64,000 nucleotides of DNA, taken from positions 620,001 to 684,000 of the forward strand of contig JAPFBL010000034.1 in assembly GCA_026182355.1 (NCBI GenBank). Reading direction: 5' to 3'. The notes beneath the pieces were generated by a model that was not told the origin of the DNA, did not search any database, and saw only the letters and a list, made by a program, of their open reading frames with translations. The DNA is from Hermatobates lingyangjiaoensis (Eukaryota > Arthropoda > Insecta > Hemiptera > Hermatobatidae). The translations under genes and the position numbers were made by a program. Shown here one piece after another: positions 55,745 through 64,000 of the stretch; within the stretch, counting starts at the first letter, position 1; each line of letters begins with the position of its first letter.

Positions 55745-56440
55745 TACAAGATTACTCATAAACACGTGAAATAACAATCAATGAACAAACCACAATATGA
55801 AAAGGGAAAAAAAACTAAGACCATTCAAACGTAACAAGCGGTCTTCGTCAGAGTCATAAACCCAACTGAACAATAGATGCAGAAACATCTGATGAGGGGT
55901 TGAGAAGAGTGGGAGAAAGAGGATATTTTAAAAGGGTGTATAGTGGTATAGTAAAAGGGTGTACAGAAAAGGACAAATATCCAGTGAGGGATGTTTGGAG
56001 AAACAAAGGAGTACAGTAAGAAAGAGTACAAAAACTATCCACTAGCTGTCAACCCTCTTAGAAGAGGCTATTGCCCTCGTAACGAAAGTATCAAGAGACC
56101 GTTACTATGTTTATAATATTTGATCTATTAAATTTAATTAGAGAAGATTCGATAATATATCTTAACAACATTGATTTTTCATAGATAATAAAGTCAGCTC
56201 CTGTCCAATCAACATGATGATTTTCATTATTTATATTCAAAAATAAGGCGCTACTTTTTTCCTGTCTCCTTAAGTTCTATTTGTGTTGTTTTACACGTCT
56301 CTTTAAAGGTTTACCAGTTTGACCATTATAAATTTTATAGCAATTTTTGCACGGAATGTTATAACTACCACAGGACTCCAGTACCCTGGGAAAGTTTTTA
56401 TTAACATATTGCCCACATTATTACGATTAGAAAACACGTG
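55745..56440 (-). mobile_element. 5'-truncated PLE, family A, minus strand
   Basis: On the minus strand: GIY-YIG coding remnant (56400-56040), 3' UTR, terminal motif and CACGTGTTTATGAGT end. The motif near 55815-55855 has GAAT for GAAA. It covers more of the coding part than the other family A copies. Confidence 0.8.
56040..56400 (-). pseudogene. PLE GIY-YIG remnant, family A
   Basis: Minus strand reads ESCGSYNIPCKNCYKIYNGQ, with the PLE Cys motif and a GIY-YIG signature in which YIG has become YNG. A stop follows in KQHK. The remainder aligns at DNA level with 31260-31527 with several indels. It adds the upstream CGSYNIPC segment missing from the 31.2-kb copy. Confidence 0.8.
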
Positions 56441-56449
56441 GGATAAGAA

Positions 56450-56572
56450 ATGGAAAAAAAAGAAAAAAACCTAAACTGAGGTTGGATTTTAATTCTAACA
56501 AAGACCACTTGTCATGTCAAGGTTGAATGATGTTAGTCTCCTTTTTTTTTTATTTTTTTATTGTGGTTTGAA

Positions 56573-56612
<40 letters not shown>

Positions 56613-56614
56613 AA
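56450..56614 (+). mobile_element. Strongly decayed family A terminus and (TA)n
   Basis: Recognisable pieces are GACCACTTGTCATG, TTGAATGATGTTAGTCTCC and ATTGTGGTTTGA; the motif is destroyed. (TA)n follows at 56577-56608. Confidence 0.45.
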
Positions 56615-56685
56615 TAAAAAGATTTCGCATAAACACGTGAAATAACAATCAATGGTCAAACCACAATAAGAAAATGGGAAAACAA

Positions 56686-56728
56686 GACTAAGATCTTTCA
56701 ACCGTAACAAGCGGTCTTCGTCAGAGTC
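56686..56728 (-). ncRNA. Hammerhead-like motif, family A
   Basis: Intact on the minus strand: GACT, CTGACGA, stem II GACCG/CGGTT, GAAA, GATC, TT, AGTC. Confidence 0.65.
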
Positions 56729-56885
56729 AAAAAAATACATATATATAATAAAAAGATTTCACATAAACACGTGAAATAACAATCAATGATCAAACCACAA
56801 TATGAAATGGGAAAACAAGACTACGATCTTTCAAACGTAACAAGCGGTTTTCGTCAAGAGGTTGGATTTCGTCAGTTGGGTTTTT

Positions 56886-56928
56886 GACTCTGACGAAGAC
56901 CGCTCGTTAAGTTTGAAAGATCTTAGTT
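56886..56928 (+). ncRNA. Hammerhead-like motif, family A, stem II altered
   Basis: GACT, CTGACGA, GAAA, GATC and TT are kept; the stem II strand is now AAGTTT, leaving few pairs. Confidence 0.45.
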
Positions 56929-56956
56929 TTGTTTTCCCATTTCATATTGTGGTTTG

Positions 56957-56957
<1 letters not shown>

Positions 56958-56992
<35 letters not shown>
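56958..56992. repeat. (TA)n tract
   Basis: TA run between a family A and a family D terminus. Confidence 0.9.
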
Positions 56993-56994
<2 letters not shown>

Positions 56995-56996
<2 letters not shown>

Positions 56997-57190
56997 CTTG
57001 ATAAACGAAACGAAGATCCAAACTGGACACAATAACAGTTCAAAATTGAAGATAGGTAGCACAGAAAGTAAAACAAACACACTTACAGACTCAAATTTTC
57101 GGGTAATCCGTCTTCAGAAGAAAAGAGAAAGGGATACCAAGCACATTGTAGACGCAACGGCTAGTAACGGTTACTTTTCAACTGTTAGAT
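56995..57190 (-). mobile_element. PLE terminus, family D
   Basis: Closely related to 14908-15080. The minus-strand motif (57088-57120) has TTCTGAAGACGG, GG..CC stem II, GAAA, AT, TT, GAG. Core intact; first helix I pair changed. Single copy, no inverted mate. Confidence 0.55.
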
Positions 57191-57194
57191 ATAT

Positions 57195-58005
57195 ATAATA
57201 CTGATAATCTAAAAATCCAAGACGCCGGTAACTTAACACACCAGAATAAATCTTAACATACGGGTTTTCACCCATTATGTTAACCAAACTCTTCACATAA
57301 ACCAAAACTTATTTATGAAATTCGGAACGTAGATTACAGATGAAGGAAAATGGGTTGCACTGAAGCGTAGTGCATTCTAAATTACAGCATCATAAAGATA
57401 TCCATCCTTCGTAAGTCATTAAATGTACCGATCTTTTAAATCTTAAAGTGCCTCATAAATTTTATAGGTGCACGAACTCAAAAAACCGGTTACACTCGAG
57501 GGCATAAGTGGAATTCAAGTCTTATGTTATTAACTGTAGATATTAAGTCTAAGATTGAGAGTTATTTAAAATGATATTTTTATTTGTGATGCTTTATTAA
57601 ACGGTTCTTAAGTCCACAATAAGAAAGCGATTAATCAAGTCTGATTGATTGTATTTAGATTAGTTGCTAGCTATTAGGAAATATACCAGTCAAGTAAGAT
57701 AACCTAAATGGAAACGATGAAAAATTCAGATAGTAATCAATACGTGCTTTCTTAAGAAAAGAAGAACAAACTATTCAAAAGACGTTACATATACTAGTAT
57801 GTTAGTAGCATAATAAATACACAGCAAATAAAAATAAATTTAGGGAACACGGTTTCAACGTCTCTGCCTTTTCAACAAACTAAATCGACATTGAGAGGTT
57901 ACAGTTAGTTTACTAGGCTATTGAATATTTCTATATGAAGGTAATCAGTAAAGAAAATTGAACCAAAAAAAAGTACATTTTTTGTAAATTATGGAACAAG
58001 TCTTC
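57195..58005. other. No feature recognised
   Basis: No supported gene or repeat in this stretch. Confidence 0.4.
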
Positions 58006-58082
58006 ACATAAAGTAGTTTTATTATTAAAACTAAAGCACTTTTCGAACAGTGTTCTTTTTTCAGGCTTGTCTATAATAAAAA
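58006..58082 (-). mobile_element. Decayed PLE terminus, family B/C type
   Basis: On the minus strand, CCTGAAAAAAGAACACTGTT then CGAAAAGTGCTTTAG and TAATAAAACTAC. GAACA/TGTTC stem and GAAA remain; the CTGANGA core is CTGAAAA. Probably dead. Confidence 0.4.
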
Positions 58083-58470
58083 TTCAACAAATGGGAATGG
58101 ATGTAGGAAGTGACAGTTAAAAGGAGGAGAATAGGGAAAGGTGGGGTATGGTTTACAATAAACATCAACAACTTTTGGATTACATGTGAAAATTTCGAAA
58201 GATATAGATATTACTTTATAACTTAACTTTTAGGTTTATATGAACAGATGAAGGAGTTTAGAACAATCGGGGATATGCTCATTAAAGTAGAATTAGGTTT
58301 TTTGGATTTATTTATTCAAACATGTAATCTGAGGAAAATTAAAATTCCTCCGTTAAATTTCGAGATTATTGAAACAGGTGATTCCTGTTTGTTGGCTCTG
58401 TGATTGTCCAAGTGAGAGTTATAACTGTTACGACTGTTGGTTGTCGTATTTTTGATATAATTCTAACGTA
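58083..58470. other. No feature recognised
   Basis: No supported gene or repeat. Confidence 0.4.
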
Positions 58471-58785
58471 GTGCAATCAGTTATTATGTGGTATTTACTC
58501 ATTGTAGGGTAAAAAGTTAATGAATTGGTCTCCACATATAAATTTTAATGGTATAAACAACGCGTTTCGAACACGTACTGTTCTTCCTCAGACATTAACT
58601 AAAAAATACAATGACACCAGAGAGTTATCTCTCTGGATAACTGAAAGAGAGACCAGAGATAACTCTCTGGTGTCATTGTATTTTTTAGTTAATGCCTGAG
58701 GAAGAACACTATGTGTTCGAAACGCGTTGTTTATACCATTAAATTTTTATATGTGGAGATAATGATAATTTCATTAGATTTTTTA
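58471..58785. mobile_element. PLE terminal hairpin, family C
   Basis: Same arms as 38874-39314 but shorter inside. The flank block TGCAATCAGTTATTATGTGG precedes ATTGTAGGGTAAAA on the left. The plus-strand motif at 58692-58731 is intact (CTGAGGA, extra A, GAACAC/GTGTTC around TAT, GAAA, CGCG, TT). The minus-strand mate has one stem II mismatch and CTGAGGA intact. Confidence 0.75.
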
Positions 58786-58789
58786 TATA

Positions 58790-59280
58790 ATTTTTTCCGC
58801 ACTACCCAATCCCCGGACGAACAGATCGTCATGCTGAGATAATGATTGGGATAAATTAGAAATCTATACACTCCTGTATATTTTACTGCATATACAGTAA
58901 TTTCAGGTAAACCTGAAGATGAATGTCTACAGCGCTCCCTATAATTTCTACTTATGAGGAAATATCGCACAGTCACGGATTACACTAATCAATTGCAGAG
59001 GTTACAACAACTTATAGTACTTAAAACAGATATTACTTGTAATCTATAGTAATATAAAAGAAGCCATGTCGGTCTGTCCGCCCCTCACAATTGTAAACAA
59101 ATCCAATAGGTATAGCAAGTGATCCATTTCCAAGATGAATTTTCAATTTCTATACGTATATTGCCTTTTGCCCTAATCAGAATTTTATGAATTTTTTGTT
59201 TATAATTTTGCTTATTTATTTTCTGTATATATGTGGATATATATATCGTGCTGTTTGTCTCTTGACCACTCTATATTCAC
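58790..59280. other. No feature recognised
   Basis: No supported gene or repeat. Confidence 0.4.
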
Positions 59281-59284
59281 AGGT

Positions 59285-59416
59285 TTTGAGATTTTTTGAG
59301 AGTTTTGGTATGGATATTAAAAACGCTAAAAGCCCTGAGCAGGACATAAATATATGTCGAAACGTTGGCGAAGAAGCGTTTTTAATATCCAGACCAAACC
59401 CTCAAAAAATCTCAAA
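59285..59416 (+). ncRNA. Hairpin with hammerhead-like tip, family H
   Basis: Arms 59285-59327 and 59375-59416 are nearly exact inverted copies (TTTTGAGATTTTTTGAGAG … GATATTAAAAACGCT). At the tip lies GCC, CTGAGCA (59335-59341), extra G, stem II GACAT/ATGTC, GAAA (59359-59362), CG, TT, GGC. Helix I GCC/GGC pairs fully and continues into the long arms. G8 is C, which should reduce or abolish cleavage. The palindrome is ACGT. Helix I formed by a terminal hairpin is exactly the type I layout. Confidence 0.6.
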
Positions 59417-59519
59417 TATATATATATATATATATATATACGGTTTCAAAAGTTTTGGACGAGTTTTAAACTCATATTGTGTCCAGTTTGGATCGTTTTT
59501 CGTTTAATTAAATGAAGAT

Positions 59520-60520
59520 ATATATATAAACAAACAATATAAGCACGGAAATAAAGATAAGTATTATTTGACAGTTAGATATGTTAACATGATTCAAATT
59601 ATAAGTATATATTTTGCCATAAAATCTAAATTCCCTACTCGCAAGTATAAAATATGATTCATTAGAATGATGTAGAAAATATATTTGTCCTGGTTTTTAA
59701 AGAATCATAGAAGTATATATTTTAAAATACATTATTTTCAAGAAGAGGCAAATTGTTTAGGTTGTTCATTTACTTTCTTTAATACAATTCATCAAATTCA
59801 TTTCAAAATGTTATTAAATATCAAAATGTTATCTTATATAACCTACGTTCTTAATTGTAAATTTGAAAGACATATATATGTAAGTGTCAAAAAGTTATTG
59901 TATCCTTTGGAGAAGCGACAGGTGTTGAACTTTATAATAATTTAATCAATGAAACAAGACTTGGACGCAGATCACTTCTCCGGGACCACTTCTATGTGGA
60001 TACAAGTTCGGAGTGGGTTCGTGTTGTCTAAATTGTATAAAGCTTATTTGAATGGCGGAAAAGAAAATAAATGCCGTCTGAATGAAGTTTGACAGACGCT
60101 GTACAATGCGAAGACAGGAGACAGGTATTATACGTTAATATAGGGCTGGCGGTTACTTTGAAGCCAGATCAAGAATATTTGATTAAGGAAGCCTCGCCTC
60201 TGAAGTGGTGTATAATCCCTCTGTGGCTCACGTACTTCAATTATAATGAAGGCCTACTGCTCCTCAACTCTGGAAACAATAATTACTGTTGTTATCAGTT
60301 GCTTCGCAATGGCACCTCTTCATAGACTATAACTGCTCTTACTGAATTACATCACCTTATGTAACAACTGAATTAACAAACATACTAGCGAACTCACACC
60401 CTTGGAACCAATCTTTCTATTATTTAAGGGACCCTGCAATATTTTTTTTATTTGTTTTTGTTTAAACCGATCCCCTAGCGGGTTAAAAACATCAGCCTTT
60501 ACAGTTTTTTTGTTTGATCG
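59520..60520. other. No gene confirmed
   Basis: A 78-codon plus-strand frame (60089-60325) has mixed composition but no domain I recognise. The rest is AT-rich. Confidence 0.3.
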
Positions 60521-60521
60521 G

Positions 60522-60757
60522 TGATTCTATACTGGGAGTCCTAAATTTTGCCTAACTCAAGTGTATTTAGAGTAGGGGTCTTTAACAAGTATCTAACATC
60601 GTACAGGCTCGGGACCAACGGCTTAACGTCCTCTTGGAGAGACGACATACTCAGATTTATTCACCTCCCGTGGAAATAAATCGAGGGCCAGGTGGGGATG
60701 GAACCCTGGACCTACCAGTCCAGACGAGTACGTTAACTACTGAGCTAACCTGGCACC
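60522..60757 (-). mobile_element. tRNA-derived SINE
   Basis: On the minus strand: A box GGTTAGCTCAGTAG, B box GGGTTCCATCCCC, body with CTCGATTTATTTCCACGG and ACGTCGTC-like text, TCGTACAGG, GTTAAAGACCCCTACTC and AACTTGAG..AGGCAAAATTTAGG. It ends at the common body/tail border. Confidence 0.8.
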
Positions 60758-60759
60758 TT

Positions 60760-61175
60760 CCAATACATACTTTAATGCATTTAAAAGCTTAATAATAATA
60801 AAACTAAAACTATTTTCTTAAAGAGAGAACTATAAACTAGGCCAAAGATATCCTATCACCGGAACACCCAAAGAATAAAGAGTCCACCATTACAACTCAT
60901 TTTTTACAACACACATTAAAAGGTTACAGTTAATTGTTACTCGATATTCCCATTTTAATATAATAAATGAAAAAACTTGAACCAAATAAATAATTCTTTT
61001 AAAATACATAATAAAACATATTGCAAGTTCTAATGTAGTGCAATCAGTTATTATGTGGTATTTACCCTACAATATTGCAAGTTACCTAACTCTAATAAAC
61101 AATGCAAGTTACAAACTCAAACTTTAAAAAAAATGAATACCACAGAATGATAGTGAAATATCCGAAGTGGTTTAC
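60760..61175. other. Solo PLE flank block at 61035-61075
   Basis: GTGCAATCAGTTATTATGTGG then TATTTACCCTACAAT joins the family C flank block directly to the end of the right arm, as if the hairpin between them had been removed. Otherwise AT-rich. Confidence 0.5.
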
Positions 61176-61179
61176 ACTC

Positions 61180-61350
61180 ACCTTTACTTTCAACCGTAAC
61201 AAGCAGTTTTCGTCAGAGTCAAATCTTAACTCAAACTGACAAAGACCGCTTATTATGGTCGAAAGATCTTTGGTATTTTTTCTGATTTCATACTATGGTT
61301 TGGACGTTGATGTTTTTATTTTAAGTGTTTATTGTGAAATCTTCTTATCA
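61180..61350. mobile_element. PLE family A remnant, inverted pair
   Basis: Left: TTTCAACCGTAACAAGCAGT, TTTCGTCAGAGTC. Right: GACAAAGACCGCTTATTATG, GTCGAAAGATCTTTGGTA. The left, minus-strand motif keeps CTGACGA; the right one has CTGACAA. Both are diverged. Confidence 0.5.
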
Positions 61351-61459
61351 TTTTTACTATAAACAAGCTTATTATCAAACTCATAAGGAATCAATTTAAT
61401 TAACAGGTTTGCTTTGATGTTGTGCACTTTCTACTCTACAAGAATGTTTGTGTATGCAG

Positions 61460-61600
61460 GGCGTTGGAGGAGACGGTACATGACTTGGATCGACGCCAGC
61501 TGTATTCAAATGCTAGGTTTAGTTCTGAAATGGAAACCGGAAATGTCATGACATCAGCCTATAGTCCCAGCTTAAGGCTGAACTACAAGAGATCAGTTTT
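61460..61600 (+). CDS. Candidate internal exon, unknown gene
   Basis: TTTGTGTATGCAG with a pyrimidine-rich stretch upstream precedes 61460. From here one frame stays open: ALEETVHDLDRRQLYSNARF, then SSEMETGNVMTSAYSPSLRL and NYKR. Codons are varied with many G/C third positions, unlike the AT-rich flanks, and the peptide is hydrophilic. The 3' border is unclear: a weak donor (TGCTAG then GTTTAG) is at 61516/61517, and no good donor follows NYKR. I do not recognise the protein. Confidence 0.35.
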
Positions 61601-61756
61601 TTTCAAATTTGTATATAGCCTATGAAAAGATAAGAAAACCAACAAAGGTGAACCAAGGTATATGATGTATTTATTTGTATAGATAGTGTTCTCTTGTCCA
61701 TGTAATTTACGTGTTACATTATATTATTTGTCCTTGAGTTAGCACCTCCTTGAACA

Positions 61757-62079
61757 GGTTAGGTTAGGTTGCAGTGGTAGTCCCACAAGGGAGACACTTA
61801 GGCCGAGCATTGGCCCTTTGTGATACCACACAAGGAAGATTGATTCTACAGTGGGAGTCCTAAATTTACCCTAACTGAAGCTTAATTATAATAGGGATCT
61901 TTGACGAGTACTTGACATCGCACAGGCTCGGGACCGACGGTTAAACGTCCTTCTCCGAGGGACGACGTGCTTAGATTTATTCACCTCCCGCATGAATAAT
62001 TCGAGAGCCAGGTGGGGACCAAACCCCGGTCCTATGAGTTCAGAGGCGAGCACGTTAACCACTAAGGTAACCTGTCCCA
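61757..62079 (-). mobile_element. tRNA-derived SINE, full length, tail type 1
   Basis: On the minus strand: A box GGTTACCTTAGTGG, B box GGGGTTTGGTCCCC, full body, tail type 1 (GGTATCACAAAGGGCCAATG, CTCCCTTGTGGGACTACCAC) and the end TGCAACCTAACCTAACCTG. This is the best view of the complete element, about 320 bp. Confidence 0.85.
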
Positions 62080-62115
62080 TTCCTTGAGAAAATGTTACAG
62101 TACCTCAAAAATACT

Positions 62116-62193
62116 CGAGGGAAGGTGAAGATCGAATCCCGGTCCTATCAGTTCAGAGGCCAACACGTTAACCACTGGGCTAACCTATCCCAT
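62116..62193 (-). mobile_element. SINE head fragment, tandem
   Basis: A box GGTTAGCCCAGTGG and B box GGGATTCGATC on the minus strand, truncated after CTTCCCTCGA. It lies about 37 bp upstream of the full SINE in the same orientation. Confidence 0.75.
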
Positions 62194-62199
62194 TCCTTA

Positions 62200-63060
62200 A
62201 AAAAAATATTACAGTACCTGAAGAAGACCCTACTGTCAGTATCGGAGCAGTTTTAACCTTTATTTTAGTCTTATTGAAGTTCATATCTCAAAAAGAATAT
62301 TGGTATCTTAAGAATCAGCCAAGAATGGAGACAATATACAACTTTTATTAAGGTGGGAGTCTTTTGACATTTTTCTATCGCGTGTTACGATTTATCATTT
62401 TATATCCTAGGAAGAAAGTAAACTTCCTTTTTTATCTATTTATACCTTTTCATTTTTTTATTATGGTCTTAGGTATTAATGACAAGGGATTTATCCTATT
62501 TATAATTCTTGTTCCTAAGGTAAAGTTATTCTTTATGAACATTTTATATATATATTATAAATTTTGGGATAAGGATGGAGGTTAACACTTTTTGTAATCT
62601 TCTATATTCTCTTTTTTTAATGTGTCAGATCTATATTAAGAGTATATAAAAAGTAACAACACTGAAGCGTTAACTTCTAACCACCCTGTACAGTCTTTGT
62701 CTATCAGGAGTGAGAACAAGGCAGTACGATCAACATCAGTCTGGTGTATACAAGAGATAGAGGTATAGAAAATAAAAAAAAAAAAACGTGAAAAATGATG
62801 GACAGGAAAGGAAAATCAAAGAAGTTAGACAAAATTAAAAAAAAAATTGTCTACCTGGTGCCGTAAACTATTAGACAGGGTCAAAACCCTAGCTATTATT
62901 CAGCCTAAACAGTACTTGAGAAATTAATTAAAAAAAATAGATGAATTCAATTACATTTATTTAGGAATTCGTACTGCGGTTTATACGTTAATTTTTATAT
63001 TCTATAAAAATACATAAGTAAATGTAGAATAGATTCAATAAAAATATGTTTTTATTCAAT
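62200..63060. other. No feature recognised
   Basis: AT-rich sequence; no supported gene. Confidence 0.4.
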
Positions 63061-63064
63061 GATA

Positions 63065-63315
63065 CAGGGTCAGGCAAAATGATCTGACACATTTCTAGGT
63101 TTAATAAAAGGCAAATAAAGTCAATAAACAATAAAGTGTTTTTATTTTCGAAAAGTACATATAATGCCATTTTGTTTTGTTTCTGTATAATTACATTGTT
63201 TTTTTTTTAAACATTGTGCATATAAATATTAAACATAATTATACATAAAATCATAATAAATTAAACATAATATGTATTTAACCTACAATGTGTCAGATCA
63301 TTTTGTCTGGCCCTG
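63065..63315. mobile_element. Tc1/mariner-like MITE
   Basis: 29-bp terminal inverted repeats with two mismatches: CAGGGTCAGGCAAAATGATC and, in reverse complement, CAGGGCCAGACAAAATGATC, both followed by TGACACATT. TA flanks both ends (63063-63064 and 63316-63317). 251 bp, non-coding. Confidence 0.85.
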
Positions 63316-63493
63316 TATAATCTACCAGAATAATGATTGAAGAAAAGAAGTTAAGGTGTAAAGCCTTTCCGATGTAACTCATTGCCAGAGAACTAACGTT
63401 ATACGCAACAGTTACTCGAAAAGTCCTTTGATTATTTTCGACTAAGGTCAATTCCTTAATGAATACATATGTATTTAGCACTGCTTAATGTAG

Positions 63494-63543
63494 GAAGGTC
63501 TCCTTGACTTCATCGCTAAAAAAGTAGACTTCAGGGTAATCAG
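63494..63543 (+). other. Weak short exon candidate
   Basis: TTAATGTAG precedes 63494 and ATCAG followed by GTATGG ends it. One frame reads EGLLDFIAKKVDFRVIR. It is 50 bp long; no partner exon is visible and the acceptor lacks a pyrimidine tract. Confidence 0.18.
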
Positions 63544-63568
63544 GTATGGGGGACCTACTGGTTTAGGT

Positions 63569-64000
63569 CAGTGATCTCAAACTTTTGTCTCATCGACCCT
63601 CAAATAAACACATGTAACATATTTCTTATTTTCGTTTCTTTTGCAAATCGTACATTAGTAAAATGATAAAAGTACCAAAAACGTTACCGTTGTTAAACTT
63701 TTCGACATTAGTGGTTTCTTAATGAAATGAATTTCATTAATAATTCTCAGCGATAATGTAGTGTTATCGCTACTACGATTTGAATAATTTCAGGGAGATC
63801 ATTTTTGTAATAAATTCATCCCTTTTCTTATACCCTTTGGTTAATGAGGAATTAACATTACTTTATTTCTATCATATAAAAACTATGATTCGTAAAAGTA
63901 GACCAACTTTTTCTTTAAAATCTATCACTTAATATGCCAATACCTGTATAGCTAAAGTTATACAAATTTCTTCTAAGCCTCAACTGTTTATAGTGTTTTT
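63569..64000. mobile_element. Possible hAT element, left end only
   Basis: CAGTGATCTCAAACTTTTG at 63569 resembles the hAT ends at 24136 and 43715. The other end would lie outside the window. No coding seen. Confidence 0.3.

Larger units (their letters stand above)
56615..56960. mobile_element. Three family A termini in a row
   Basis: Two minus-strand arms (56615-56730 and 56755-56855) lie in tandem, followed by a plus-strand arm (56870-56960). The second arm's motif is broken (CGGTTTTCGTCAAGAG). The first and third keep the core. Confidence 0.7.

Overview
This window looks like non-coding DNA from an AT-rich animal genome. Bacterial gene organisation is absent: there are no long ORFs, no operons and no convincing ribosome-binding sites. 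What can be recognised is almost entirely eukaryotic mobile DNA: Penelope-like retroelements (PLEs), tRNA-derived SINEs, hAT, Tc1/mariner-like and piggyBac DNA transposons, Helitron-like elements, one long tandem satellite and many (TA)n tracts. Some SINE copies end in CCTAACCTAACC-like sequence, which resembles the arthropod telomere repeat TTAGG. An arthropod, perhaps a chelicerate, is therefore possible, but that is an inference and not a firm identification. I found no complete cellular gene. Four short segments with splice-site-like borders may be exons; the best are 45182-45273 (minus) and 61460-61600 (plus).

Layout. 0.85-6.6 kb: two mariner-like MITEs, two PLE hairpins and a hAT remnant. 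8.5-11 kb: a small Helitron array and a decayed PLE 3' end. 12.6-17.2 kb: more PLE terminal hairpins and a local duplication. 18.2-20.5 kb: a satellite of 16 full units plus one partial unit, about 137 bp each. 22.4-24.6 kb: hAT elements. 24-26.2 kb: SINEs. 27.7-32 kb: two PLE copies, a piggyBac fragment and unusual inverted repeats. 33.3-34 kb: a CpG-richer irregular island. 34.4-48.2 kb: Helitron, SINEs, PLE hairpins, a hAT MITE and the best exon candidate. 48.7-59.5 kb: a dense PLE cluster with a 1.1-kb near-perfect palindrome, PLE RT/GIY-YIG pseudogenes and a nested hAT. 60.5-64 kb: SINEs, an exon candidate and a mariner-like MITE.

The unifying system is the PLE terminal repeat. About twenty sites, in at least six sequence families, carry a hammerhead-ribozyme-like core: CTGANGA, one extra base, stem II, GAAA, a very short helix III, then UH before helix I. 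In every family the helix III segment including A15.1 and U16.1 is a perfect palindrome (AGATCT, ACGCGT, AATT, ATAT, AGCT or ACGT). This is what would be expected if two hammerheads pair with each other through helix III. Most copies are head-to-head inverted pairs, so one transcript would carry both arms. PLE GIY-YIG coding remnants lie directly upstream of two of these families and tie the motifs to PLEs.
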